DNA of 64,000 bases, taken from contig NZ_JARVTG010000001.1 of NCBI RefSeq assembly GCF_029846635.1, positions 3,669,501 to 3,733,500 of the forward strand, read 5' to 3'. Numbering within the stretch: position 1 is the stretch's first letter; each line of letters starts with the position of its first letter. The stretch comes from Pokkaliibacter sp. MBI-7 (GTDB taxonomy: Bacteria > Pseudomonadota > Gammaproteobacteria > Pseudomonadales > Balneatricaceae). Below are positions 8,306 through 16,919 of this stretch, piece by piece. The translations under genes and the position numbers were made by a program. The notes beneath the pieces were generated by a model that was not told the origin of the DNA, made no database searches, and was given only the letters and a program-made list of their open reading frames with translations.

Positions 8306-9520
8306 TTAGCCCTGGTAGCGTTTGAAAATCAGCGTAGCGTTAGTGCCACCAAAACCGAAGCTGTTGGACATGATGCAGTTCAACACCTGTTCTCTGTTGG
8401 AGGCGGGAATGTTGGCACCGGCCAGCGCAGGGTCAAGGTTATCGATGTTGGCAGAGCCAGCGATAAAGTTGTTTTCCATCATTAGCAGGCTGTAGATGGC
8501 TTCCTGTACGCCAGCTGCGCCCAGCGAATGGCCAGACAGAGACTTGGTTGATGTAACAGGAGGCATGTTGTCGCCAAAGACTGCCATCACTGCCTTCATT
8601 TCGGCGACATCACCCACGGGGGTGCTGGTGCCGTGGGCATTGATGTAGTCGATAGGCAAATCCAGGCCTGCCATCGCCTGATGCATGCAGCGTTTGGCAC
8701 CTTCGCCAGACGGTGCAACCATATCGTAGCCATCAGAGGTTGCGCCATAGCCTACCAGTTCAGCGTAGATCTTGGCGCCACGCGCTTTGGCGTGTTCCAG
8801 CTCTTCAAGAACCAGCATGCCGCCACCGCCGGCAATAATGAAACCGTCACGGTCAACATCGTACGCGCGGGAGGCTTTTTCTGGGGTTTCGTTGTATTTG
8901 GTAGACAAGGCGCCCATGGCATCGAACAGCACCGTTTGCGCCCAGTGCAGTTCTTCACCGCCACCCGCAAACACGATGTCTTGCTTACCCAGTTGGATCA
9001 GCTCCATACCATTGCCGATACAGTGTGCGCTGGTGGCGCAGGCTGAGGTGATGGAGTAGTTCACACCCTTGATTTTGAAGGGGGTTGCCAGACATGCTGA
9101 CACAGTGCTGCCCATGGTACGGGTAACACGATAGGGGCCAACTTTGCGCACGCCTTTTTCGCGTGCCAGGTCGCCAGACTCGATGATATTGGCGGATGAG
9201 GCACCACCGGAGCCTGCAATCAGACCGGTCCGTTCACTGGAAACCATTTCTGGGCTGAGGCCAGCATCTTCGATAGCCTGTGCCATCGACAGATAGGCAA
9301 AGCCCGCTGCGTCACCCATGAAGCGACGCAGTTTACGGTCAATGGCTTCATCCAGATTGACGTCCGGACGGCCAGCAATATGGCTACGAAAGCCCATTTC
9401 TGCATATTCAGGTTGAAAGGAAATGCCGGAACGGCCCTGCTGCAGAGAGTCCAGTACAGTAGCCTTATCGTTGCCCAGGCAGGACACGATACCCATTCCG
9501 GTAACAACAACGCGTCGCAT
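8306..9520 (-). CDS. fabB: 3-oxoacyl-[acyl-carrier-protein] synthase I
   Basis: A 404-residue condensing enzyme needed to elongate the cis-3-decenoyl-ACP made by FabA, hence for unsaturated fatty acids. The catalytic Cys is in SITSACATSAHCIG and the two active-site histidines in NAHGTSTPVGD and LSGHSLGAAG. The length matches E. coli FabB (406). It lies 56 bp downstream of fabA on the same strand, the classical fabA-fabB operon found in pseudomonads and relatives (in E. coli the two genes are apart). Confidence 0.97.
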   Translation of the reverse strand: MRRVVVTGMGIVSCLGNDKATVLDSLQQGRSGISFQPEYAEMGFRSHIAGRPDVNLDEAIDRKLRRFMGDAAGFAYLSMAQAIEDAGLSPEMVSSERTGLIAGSGGASSANIIESGDLAREKGVRKVGPYRVTRTMGSTVSACLATPFKIKGVNYSITSACATSAHCIGNGMELIQLGKQDIVFAGGGEELHWAQTVLFDAMGALSTKYNETPEKASRAYDVDRDGFIIAGGGGMLVLEELEHAKARGAKIYAELVGYGATSDGYDMVAPSGEGAKRCMHQAMAGLDLPIDYINAHGTSTPVGDVAEMKAVMAVFGDNMPPVTSTKSLSGHSLGAAGVQEAIYSLLMMENNFIAGSANIDNLDPALAGANIPASNREQVLNCIMSNSFGFGGTNATLIFKRYQG

Positions 9521-9576
9521 TAAAGCGCCCTCATGTCAATTAACTTGACCTAGCACTCGAACGTGCCAGGGCAGGA

Positions 9577-10092
9577 TCAGAATTGGTCGGTAGTGGTAAA
9601 CAGACCTACACGCAGATCCTTCGCACTGTAAATCTCGCGTCCGTCTACATACATATGGCCGTCAGCAATACCCATGACCAGTTTGCGCTCGATAACACGC
9701 TTCAGGTTGAGGCGATAGCTGACGGTCTTGGCGGTTGGCAGTACCTGGCCAAAAAAGCGTACTTCGCCAGCACCTAAAGCACGGCCGCGACCAGGGTTAC
9801 CTTTCCACGCAAGGAAGAAACCAACGATCTGCCACATGGCGTCGAGACCCAGGCAGCCTGGCATCACAGGATCACCAGGGAAATGGCAGCCAAAGAACCA
9901 AAGGTCAGGGTTGATGTCCAGCTCTGCGACGATTTCCCCTTTGCCGAAATCACCACCGACTTCGGAGATATGAGTGACGCGGTCCAGCATCAGCATGTTA
10001 CCGATTGGCAGCTGAGCGTTGCCTGGGCCGAACATCTCACCATGGCCACACTGAAGTAGCTCTTCACGGGTAAAAGAGGAGGGTCTGGTCAT
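9577..10092 (-). CDS. fabA: 3-hydroxydecanoyl-ACP dehydratase/isomerase
   Basis: A 171-residue enzyme of the type II fatty acid synthase. It dehydrates 3-hydroxydecanoyl-ACP and isomerises trans-2- to cis-3-decenoyl-ACP, the branch point for unsaturated fatty acids. The active-site signature GCHFPGDPVMPGCLGLDAMW is intact, with the His and, 14 residues on, the Asp. The length equals E. coli FabA (172). It is the first gene of fabA-fabB; the region in front holds a TATAAT and an inverted repeat that may be an operator. Confidence 0.97.
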   Translation of the reverse strand: MTRPSSFTREELLQCGHGEMFGPGNAQLPIGNMLMLDRVTHISEVGGDFGKGEIVAELDINPDLWFFGCHFPGDPVMPGCLGLDAMWQIVGFFLAWKGNPGRGRALGAGEVRFFGQVLPTAKTVSYRLNLKRVIERKLVMGIADGHMYVDGREIYSAKDLRVGLFTTTDQF

Positions 10093-10121
10093 CGATATTT
10101 ACTTTCCATTCCTTATTTAAC

Positions 10122-10163
10122 TTTGTCAGCGGCAACAGTGATATTTTTCTATCGGCTGACAAA
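10122..10163 (-). promoter_or_regulatory. Inverted repeat in the fabA 5' region, candidate operator or leader hairpin
   Basis: TTTGTCAGC (10122-10130) and GCTGACAAA (10155-10163) are perfect 9-bp arms with a 24-bp spacer. On the minus strand the repeat begins about 9 bp downstream of a TATAAT (10173-10178), so it would lie at the start of the fabA transcript. It does not match the FabR or DesT site consensus I know. Function is inferred from position. Confidence 0.45.
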
Positions 10164-10172
10164 TAAACCGCC

Positions 10173-10178
10173 ATTATA
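10173..10178 (-). promoter_or_regulatory. Candidate -10 element of fabA
   Basis: TATAAT on the minus strand within TGTATATAATGG, about 80 bp before the fabA ATG. I see no good -35 at normal spacing. Confidence 0.4.
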
Positions 10179-10221
10179 TACATCCTCGGCTAGTGATGGC
10201 AGAGGCAATGTGAATGGATAC

Positions 10222-11190
10222 TTATTTGCTGCGCCGCACAGCGGCGTGGGCAAGAGTGATCATTGCCGCCTTATAGGCAGACTCAGGCAAAAAGGCCAGG
10301 CACTCCAGAGCAAGGTCACGCTCTTCTTCGGCCTTGCGCACGGTGTAGTCCAGAGCGCCACAGTCGCGAACACAGGCAGTAATGTGATCCAGCTGCTCAA
10401 GGCCGCCGTGCTCGATCGCGTTACGAATAAGCTGCGCTTCATCTTCGGCCAGAGTGCGCATGGCGTATATCAATGGCAGGGTAGGCTTGCCTTCAGCCAG
10501 GTCATCACCGACGTTCTTGCCCATCTCTTCGGCATTGCCTGTGTAGTCAAGAATGTCGTCCATCAGCTGGAAGGCTGCACCCAGATGGCGTCCGTAGCGC
10601 TGCAAAGCATCGCAGGCGCTGGCAGAGGCGCCGCTTAACTGGGCAGCCGCAAGCGCGCTGGCTTCAAACAGCATGGCTGTCTTGCCATGGATCACGCGCA
10701 TGTAATCGGCTTCAGTGGTGTCTGGATTGTTGCAGTTGAGTAGCTGCAACACCTCACCTTCGGCAATAACATTGGTGGCGTGGGAGATGGTTTTCATAAT
10801 GTCCATATTGCCGATGGCTACCAGCATCTGGAACGAGCGTGAATAGAGGAAGTCACCCACCAGAACACTGGGGGCGTTGCCCCATTCTGCGTTGGCTGTC
10901 GGGCGGCCGCGACGCATATCGGAGGTGTCCACCACATCGTCATGTAAGAGCGTGGCTGTATGAATAAATTCGATAATGGCGGCCAGAGGGATGTGGTCTT
11001 TCCCCTGATACTCACAAGCCATGGCTGTGAGCAGTGTCAGCAGCGGGCGAACGCGCTTGCCACCACTATTAATAATGTAGTGACCAATGGTTTCGACCAG
11101 CGCGACCTCTGAATGCAGATGCTGGAGAATGCACTGGTTGACGGCGGCAAATTCGTCGGCGACGACGGAGTGTAGTTGCTGTGGCTGCAT
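10222..11190 (-). CDS. ispB: Octaprenyl diphosphate synthase
   Basis: A 322-residue trans-polyprenyl synthase that makes the side chain of ubiquinone and menaquinone. The first aspartate-rich motif is LLHDDVVDTSDMRRG and the second LMDDILDYTG; these bind Mg2+ and diphosphate. The length matches E. coli IspB (323). It is transcribed divergently from rplU-rpmA, the usual gammaproteobacterial arrangement. Chain length (C40) is inferred from family and context. Confidence 0.95.
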   Translation of the reverse strand: MQPQQLHSVVADEFAAVNQCILQHLHSEVALVETIGHYIINSGGKRVRPLLTLLTAMACEYQGKDHIPLAAIIEFIHTATLLHDDVVDTSDMRRGRPTANAEWGNAPSVLVGDFLYSRSFQMLVAIGNMDIMKTISHATNVIAEGEVLQLLNCNNPDTTEADYMRVIHGKTAMLFEASALAAAQLSGASASACDALQRYGRHLGAAFQLMDDILDYTGNAEEMGKNVGDDLAEGKPTLPLIYAMRTLAEDEAQLIRNAIEHGGLEQLDHITACVRDCGALDYTVRKAEEERDLALECLAFLPESAYKAAMITLAHAAVRRSK

Positions 11191-11428
11191 GAGAGTATTC
11201 GAAGCTGAAAAACTGCACCCATGCTAGGAAGGGGGGGGTACCCTGTCAAGCGCGGTGGTTGCGAGGCTTGCGCCACTTCTGGTTTGCCTATTTACGGCTT
11301 GCGTGAGCTGGTGATTTTGCGTACACTTTCGCACCCTAAACCTGCCCGAAATCGCTCCCTATTATATGGTGCTTCCATTAGAAGTAGGTTTCCCTTAGTA
11401 GCCGGGTAGGTAAACCATGGAGAAGACA

Positions 11429-11740
11429 ATGTACGCAGTTATCGTAAGCGGCGGCAAACAGTACCGGGTTAAAGCCGGTGAAACCCTGAAACTCGAAAAA
11501 CTGACCGCCGATGTTGGCGCGGCAGTCGAGTTTGACAAGGTGCTGCTGGTTGCAAATGGCGAAGACGTTAAAATCGGCGCCCCTGTAGTTGACGGTGCGA
11601 AAGTGAGTGCTGAAGTGGTATCTCACGGTCGTGGCGAGAAAGTGACCACCATCAAGTTCCGCCGCCGTAAGCATCACATGAAGCGCATTGGTCATCGTCA
11701 GTGGTTCACTGAAGTGAAAATCACTGGCATCAATGCCTAA
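11429..11740 (+). CDS. rplU: 50S ribosomal protein L21
   Basis: The 103-residue product equals E. coli L21 in length, with the N-terminus MYAVIVSGGKQYRVKAGETL and the C-terminal RRKHHMKRIGHRQWFT region that binds 23S rRNA. The ATG at 11429 is chosen instead of the in-frame ATG at 11417 because the protein family begins MYAV and GGAGA lies 5 bp before it. First gene of rplU-rpmA. Confidence 0.97.
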   Translation: MYAVIVSGGKQYRVKAGETLKLEKLTADVGAAVEFDKVLLVANGEDVKIGAPVVDGAKVSAEVVSHGRGEKVTTIKFRRRKHHMKRIGHRQWFTEVKITGINA

Positions 11741-11771
11741 TGGCGTTTGTTGAATAACGGAGGAAAGTTAA

Positions 11772-12029
11772 ATGGCTCACAAGAAGGCCGCGGGTAGTTC
11801 TCGCAACGGTCGCGATTCCGAAAGTAAACGCCTTGGCGTTAAGCGTTTCGGTGGTCAGGTAGTAGACGCTGGTAACATTATCGTTCGTCAGCGTGGTACC
11901 CAGTTCTATCCAGGTACTAACGTTGGTCTGGGTAAAGACTTCACTCTGTTTGCCAAGGCAGACGGCGTGGTCAAGTTTGAAGTCAAGGGCCCGAAGAAGC
12001 GTAAATACGTTTCTATCGTAGCTGCTTGA
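11772..12029 (+). CDS. rpmA: 50S ribosomal protein L27
   Basis: 85 residues, as in E. coli. N-terminal MAHKKAAGSSRNGRDS reaches towards the peptidyl transferase centre in the family. AGGAGG-like site (CGGAGG) 8-13 bp upstream. Co-transcribed with rplU (31-bp gap) and followed by a terminator, while obgE has its own leader. Confidence 0.97.
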   Translation: MAHKKAAGSSRNGRDSESKRLGVKRFGGQVVDAGNIIVRQRGTQFYPGTNVGLGKDFTLFAKADGVVKFEVKGPKKRKYVSIVAA

Positions 12030-12049
12030 TAGCTCCGCTCAGCGGACGG

Positions 12050-12080
12050 AAAAAGCTCTGCCTATGGCGGGGCTTTTTTT
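12050..12080 (+). terminator. Terminator after rplU-rpmA
   Basis: A 13-bp stem with two G-T pairs (AAAAAGCTCTGCC / GGCGGGGCTTTTT), loop TAT, then further Ts. It lies 21 bp after the rpmA stop. Confidence 0.85.
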
Positions 12081-12194
12081 GTTTCTGTACCCTGTTCCGA
12101 CGCGAAATTAATTGGTTAGTGAAGCATTTGTACTCTGCCTGTTGGCGTGGTGTGTCGTCGGGGCGGCAGGGGCGGAAGTGCACAGAGGTAAGTT

Positions 12195-13388
12195 ATGAAG
12201 TTTGTTGATGAGGCCAGCATTGTTGTTGAGGCTGGTAAGGGCGGAAACGGATGTATGAGTTTTCGTCGTGAGAAGTTTATTGAAAAAGGCGGACCTGACG
12301 GTGGTGATGGCGGTCATGGTGGTTCGGTCTGGATGGAAGCTGATGAGAACCTGAATACGCTGGTTGATTTTCGCTTTGTGCGTCAGTATCGCGCTGAAAG
12401 CGGTCAGCCGGGGCAGGGTAAGGATTGTACCGGTAAGGCTGGTGAGGATCTGGTTATCAAGGTGCCCGTTGGTACTTCCATTATTGATGAAGATACCGAG
12501 GAAGTGCTCGGCGATCTGACTGTGGGTGGTCAGCGGATAAAGGTGGTGCAGGGCGGTTTCCGTGGTCTGGGCAATGCTCGTTTCAAGTCCAGTGTGAATC
12601 AGGCGCCCCGACAGACTACCAAGGGTACGCCTGGAGAGAGTCGTAACCTGCGCCTTGAACTGAAAGTGCTGGCCGATGTCGGCTTGTTAGGTTTGCCTAA
12701 TGCTGGCAAGTCAACTTTTATTCGCTCTATCTCTTCTGCTAAGCCTAAAGTGGCGGATTATCCGTTCACTACGCTGGTGCCCAATCTGGGCGTGGTGCGT
12801 GTGCAGCAGCATCGCAGCTTTGTGGTGGCTGACATCCCGGGATTGATTGAGGGGGCTGCTGAGGGGGCTGGGTTGGGGATTCGTTTCCTTAAGCACTTAG
12901 CGCGTACCCGTTTGTTGCTGCATATCGTTGATATGGCGCCCTGGGATGAATTAACGCCACCAGAAGCTGCGGAAGTCATTGTCAGTGAGCTGGGTAAATT
13001 CAGTCAGACTCTGGTTGGGCGTGAGCGCTGGCTGGTGTTGAATAAGCTGGATATGGTGCCAGATGATGAGCGTGACGAGCGCTGTCAGGCGGTCATTGAT
13101 GCGCTTGACTGGCAGGGGCCTGTGTTCCGGATTTCTGCGATCAACGCTGACGGTACGCAGGCGTTGTGTCATGCCATCATGGAGTGGATCGAAGAGCAGG
13201 CTGAGGCTGAGGAGCAGAATCCTGAACTGGTAGCAGCCAGAGAGCAGGAGCGTCTGCAGGTTGAGCGTGAGGCGCGTCAACGTATTGATGCATTGCGTCG
13301 TGCTCACAAAGAGGCTGGTGATAGTGACTTCGATGATGATGACTTCGACGATGATGATTATGACATCGAAGTGGAATACGTGCGTTAA
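12195..13388 (+). CDS. obgE: Obg/CgtA ribosome-assembly GTPase
   Basis: A 397-residue GTPase acting in late 50S assembly and in stress signalling with ppGpp. The glycine-rich Obg fold occupies residues 1-158, followed by the G domain with Walker A GLPNAGKST, G3 DIPGLIEGA and G4 NKLDM. The tail is very acidic (DFDDDDFDDDDYDIEVEY), as in other gammaproteobacterial Obg proteins. Downstream of rplU-rpmA as in most bacteria, and 9 bp before proB. Confidence 0.97.
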   Translation: MKFVDEASIVVEAGKGGNGCMSFRREKFIEKGGPDGGDGGHGGSVWMEADENLNTLVDFRFVRQYRAESGQPGQGKDCTGKAGEDLVIKVPVGTSIIDEDTEEVLGDLTVGGQRIKVVQGGFRGLGNARFKSSVNQAPRQTTKGTPGESRNLRLELKVLADVGLLGLPNAGKSTFIRSISSAKPKVADYPFTTLVPNLGVVRVQQHRSFVVADIPGLIEGAAEGAGLGIRFLKHLARTRLLLHIVDMAPWDELTPPEAAEVIVSELGKFSQTLVGRERWLVLNKLDMVPDDERDERCQAVIDALDWQGPVFRISAINADGTQALCHAIMEWIEEQAEAEEQNPELVAAREQERLQVEREARQRIDALRRAHKEAGDSDFDDDDFDDDDYDIEVEYVR

Positions 13389-13397
13389 GGAGTAAGC

Positions 13398-14522
13398 GTG
13401 AATAAGCGCGGTAAGCTGGCCCAGTCAAAGCGCTGGGTGGTCAAAATCGGCAGTTCTTTGTTGACCAATGATGGTCGCGGTCTCGATGAGGCGGCGATAG
13501 CTGGCTGGGTTGATCAGTTGGCAGCGTTGCACAAAGAAGGGGTGGAGCTGGTGCTGGTCTCTTCGGGGGCGGTGGCGGCGGGTATGTCCCGGCTGGGTTT
13601 GAAGGAGCGACCGCGCGAGCTTTTCCAGTTGCAGGCTACTGCTGCCGTGGGGCAGATGGGGTTGGTGCAGGTCTGGGAGTCCAGCTTTTCGCGCCACGGA
13701 CTGCACACGGCGCAGGTGTTGCTGACGCACGATGATCTTTCCAATCGCACCCGCTATCTGAATGCGCGCAGTACTCTGCGTGGTCTGGTTGAGTGGGGAG
13801 TGGTGCCGGTCATCAATGAGAATGACACCGTGGTTACCAGTGAGATCTGTTTTGGTGACAACGATACACTCGGGGCGTTGGTTGCAAATCTGATAGTGGC
13901 TGACGTGTTGGTGATTCTGACGGACCAGCAGGGTTTATTTACCAAAGATCCGCGTAAGCATGTTGATGCTGAGTTTGTGTCCGAAGCGAGTGCGGGTGAT
14001 GCCTCTCTTGAGGTGATGGCCGGTGGTGGTGCCGGGTTGCTGGGGCGGGGTGGTATGCTGACCAAGGTCAGGGCGGCGAAGGTTGCTGCGCGCTCTGGGG
14101 CGGCGACCATTATAGTCAGTGGGCGTGAGTCGGATGTGTTGCGTCGCTTGCATCAGGGTGAGGTGCTGGGCACCATGTTGACATCTGAACAATCACCTCA
14201 GGCGGCGCGTAAGCAATGGCTGGCTGGTCATCTGAAAGCTAAAGGAAAGCTGGTTCTGGATGCTGGTGCGGTGAGAGCGGTGCGCGAGTCGGGTGTGAGC
14301 TTGCTGTCTGTCGGGGTTACTGCGGTGGAAGGTGAGTTTTCTCGTGGTGAAATGGTGCTGTGTGTTGATGCGGCGGGTGAGGTGATTGCACGCGGTCTGG
14401 TGGGGTATTCTGCTGAAGAAGCGCGGTTAATCCTCGGTCACTCTTCGCGAGAGATTGCTGAGGTGTTGGGTTACAGTGCTGAGCCGGAATTGGTGCACAG
14501 GGATAACCTAGTTCTGAGTTGA
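13398..14522 (+). CDS. proB: Glutamate 5-kinase
   Basis: A 374-residue enzyme for the first step of proline synthesis (ATP + glutamate to glutamyl 5-phosphate). The amino acid kinase domain (about 1-260) shows VVKIGSSLLTN, the NENDTV substrate motif and GRGGMLTKVRAA. A C-terminal PUA domain (about 280-365) is present, as in E. coli ProB. GTG start with AAGGAG upstream. It follows obgE by 9 bp, so they are likely co-transcribed. Confidence 0.96.
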   Translation: MNKRGKLAQSKRWVVKIGSSLLTNDGRGLDEAAIAGWVDQLAALHKEGVELVLVSSGAVAAGMSRLGLKERPRELFQLQATAAVGQMGLVQVWESSFSRHGLHTAQVLLTHDDLSNRTRYLNARSTLRGLVEWGVVPVINENDTVVTSEICFGDNDTLGALVANLIVADVLVILTDQQGLFTKDPRKHVDAEFVSEASAGDASLEVMAGGGAGLLGRGGMLTKVRAAKVAARSGAATIIVSGRESDVLRRLHQGEVLGTMLTSEQSPQAARKQWLAGHLKAKGKLVLDAGAVRAVRESGVSLLSVGVTAVEGEFSRGEMVLCVDAAGEVIARGLVGYSAEEARLILGHSSREIAEVLGYSAEPELVHRDNLVLS

Positions 14523-14552
14523 GTAATGGTGTCGCTTGAGATGTTGTAAAGG

Positions 14553-14584
14553 AATGGTGGTGGCGTGAGCTGTCACCATTTTTT
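14553..14584 (+). terminator. Terminator after proB
   Basis: AATGGTG (14553-14559) pairs with CACCATT (14574-14580) and is followed by TTTT. 30 bp after the proB stop. Confidence 0.75.
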
Positions 14585-14626
14585 ATATCTGGGGGCTGGC
14601 GGGGTTTTGTCTAGAGTTAAAACAAC

Positions 14627-14649
14627 GAAACCGGCACATGGCCGGTTTC
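14627..14649 (-). terminator. Terminator after rpsT
   Basis: GAAACCGGC / GCCGGTTTC (9 bp) with a 5-base loop; on the minus strand it is followed by GTTGTTTT. It lies 30 bp past the rpsT stop. Confidence 0.8.
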
Positions 14650-14678
14650 ATTGTGAGATCTTGATGTACGATCAAGTC

Positions 14679-14951
14679 TTAGGCAGCAGTAGCCAGATTC
14701 TTGATAGCAGCATTCAGACGGCTCTTATGACGTGCAGCTTTGTTCTTGTGGAACAGGCCTTTGTCAGCAGCGCGATCCAGCACGGGTACAGCAACCTCGT
14801 AGGCAGCTTTGGCTGCTTCTGCGTTACCCGCCTCAACAGCGTTGACTACTTTCTTCAGATAGGTGCGTACCATGGAGCGCATGCTAGCATTCTGCTGGCG
14901 ATGCTTCTCGGCCTGGCGTGCACGCTTTTTAGATCCTGCGGAATTTGCCAC
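14679..14951 (-). CDS. rpsT: 30S ribosomal protein S20
   Basis: A 90-residue basic protein (ANSAGSKKRARQAEKHRQQN at the N-terminus after the initiator) binding 16S rRNA. The start is GTG at 14951, preceded by GAGGAG 7 bp away; a longer ATG-started frame would add 31 residues foreign to S20. E. coli rpsT also uses a weak start (TTG) that is part of its autoregulation, so the GTG may have the same meaning. Monocistronic, divergent from murJ. Confidence 0.95.
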   Translation of the reverse strand: MANSAGSKKRARQAEKHRQQNASMRSMVRTYLKKVVNAVEAGNAEAAKAAYEVAVPVLDRAADKGLFHKNKAARHKSRLNAAIKNLATAA

Positions 14952-15194
14952 AATCCGGCTCCTCGAGAATTCCAGAAAAGGTGTGTGTTTATGCCAATTT
15001 GAAGGACCGAAATTATCCCCATAGGCTGGTTGAAAGTCAACCACATATCGGCTGCAATTTTATCTGGCGGGAAACTGCTCACAATGGGAGGGCATTGACG
15101 TATCATGCTCGCTCTCCGATTTGTCCCTGATGACGTCTATTAACCGGGCTTTGCAGGGCGGTAATGTGCTGGCTACAAGTGAGTCTTCAATAGT

Positions 15195-16757
15195 ATGGCT
15201 GAGTTAGTCGATAAGCCACGGCAGGTAGGGTTGCTGAGAAGCAGTGCTGTGGTGGGTATTATGACCATGGTGTCACGTGTGCTGGGTTTGGTCCGGGACA
15301 TGGTCATCGCCGCTGCATTTGGTGCTGGTACCGGGGCGGATGCATTTTTTGTAGCGTTTAAAATTCCCAATTTTCTGCGCCGCTTGTTTGCTGAAGGGGC
15401 GTTCAATCAGGCTTTTGTGCCTGTGCTGGCTGAGTATCAAACCAAAGTCACCAAAGCTGACATTAAGCGACTGGTTGACAGTGTGGCGGGAGCGCTGGGC
15501 CTGAGCTTGCTGCTTGTAACGCTGCTCGCCATGCTGGGGGCGCACTACATTACCTGGATATTTGCTCCGGGGTTTAATGCAGACCCACAGAAGTTTGCTT
15601 TAGCTGTGGAGATGCTGCGTATCACCTTTCCTTACCTGCTGCTGATCTCGCTGACGGCGTTTTCAGGCAGTATTCTCAATGCTTACAAACAATTTGCTGT
15701 GCCTGCATTTACGCCGGTCTGGTTGAATGTGTGCATGATCTGTACGGCATTATGGCTGGCTCCGCAGATGCAAACCCCGGTAATGGCGCTGGCCTGGGGA
15801 GTGTTGATCGCCGGTGCGGTGCAGTTCACCTTTCAGTTGCCGTTTCTCTATCGTCTGGGATTACTGCCAGTGCCTCGGCCTGATTTTCAGCATGAGGGGG
15901 TGCGCCGGATTCTCAAGTTGATGTTGCCCGCCTTGTTTGGTGTGTCGGTCAGCCAGATAAATCTGTTGCTGGACACCGTGCTGGCGTCGTTTCTGCAAAC
16001 TGGCAGTGTTTCCTGGCTGTATTTTTCTGACCGGTTATCTGAGTTGCCGCTCGGTGTGTTCGGTATTGCGATAGCAACAGTGATACTGCCCAGTTTGTCG
16101 CGTCAGCATGCCAGTCGTTCACAGGAAGACTTTGCGCGAACGCTGGATTGGGCCATCTTCATGATTCTACTGATTGGTATTCCGGCTTCGTTAGCTCTGG
16201 TGATGCTGGCAGAGCCTCTGTTGATTTCATTGTTTCATTATGGAGCGCTGACTGAGCATGATGTGGCCATGAGCGCCATGAGTTTGCGTGCCTATGGTCT
16301 GGGTTTGTTGGCTTTTATGCTGATCAAGGTGTTGGCGCCGGGGTTTTATGCCCGGCAGGATACCCGTACGCCTGTCAAGATTGGTATCTGGGCTATGGTG
16401 GCCAATATGGTTATGAACCTGCTGCTGATCTGGCCTCTCGCTCATGCCGGTCTGGCGTTGGCAACCTCGCTTTCGGCATTCATGAATGCAGGCTGCCTGG
16501 CGTGGTATCTCCATCGTGATGGGTTGTTGCATGCGCAGGTGGGCTGGGCAAAGCGAATTGTGCAATTGCTGGTGGCCAACGGCGGTTTGGTTGTGATGAT
16601 TTGGCTGGTCGTGCCAGATAAGGCGGTTTGGTTTGCCTGGCATGGTATGGCGAGAGCTTGGCATCTGGCTGCTTTAGTTGTCGCTGGAGCCGTGCTCTAT
16701 GCTGTGCTGCTGCTGGCTACGGGGTTGCGCCCGAGGCATCTGCGAGCGGCTGCGTAA
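15195..16757 (+). CDS. murJ: Lipid II flippase MurJ
   Basis: A 520-residue polytopic protein with about 14 membrane helices, of the MOP/MVF family, which moves lipid II across the inner membrane for peptidoglycan synthesis. The N-terminal helix region shows VSRVLGLVRDMVIAAAFG and AFFVAFKIPNFLRRLFAEGA, both strongly conserved in MurJ. It is divergent from rpsT and upstream of ribF-ileS-lspA, as in E. coli relatives. Confidence 0.95.
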   Translation: MAELVDKPRQVGLLRSSAVVGIMTMVSRVLGLVRDMVIAAAFGAGTGADAFFVAFKIPNFLRRLFAEGAFNQAFVPVLAEYQTKVTKADIKRLVDSVAGALGLSLLLVTLLAMLGAHYITWIFAPGFNADPQKFALAVEMLRITFPYLLLISLTAFSGSILNAYKQFAVPAFTPVWLNVCMICTALWLAPQMQTPVMALAWGVLIAGAVQFTFQLPFLYRLGLLPVPRPDFQHEGVRRILKLMLPALFGVSVSQINLLLDTVLASFLQTGSVSWLYFSDRLSELPLGVFGIAIATVILPSLSRQHASRSQEDFARTLDWAIFMILLIGIPASLALVMLAEPLLISLFHYGALTEHDVAMSAMSLRAYGLGLLAFMLIKVLAPGFYARQDTRTPVKIGIWAMVANMVMNLLLIWPLAHAGLALATSLSAFMNAGCLAWYLHRDGLLHAQVGWAKRIVQLLVANGGLVVMIWLVVPDKAVWFAWHGMARAWHLAALVVAGAVLYAVLLLATGLRPRHLRAAA

Positions 16758-16919
16758 GGTGTGGTGGCCCTGGTTGGTGGTCATGCTGTCATCAGTCACT
16801 GCAGTTCGGTATGGTTGGTGACTGAGCTGTACAGGTAAGCAGTGCGCCGTGGTCTGTTGCGTCTTGCTCATATATAATCCACCGCTTCTTTGAGAGCTGC
16901 TTGGTATTCCCTGGTCGTT

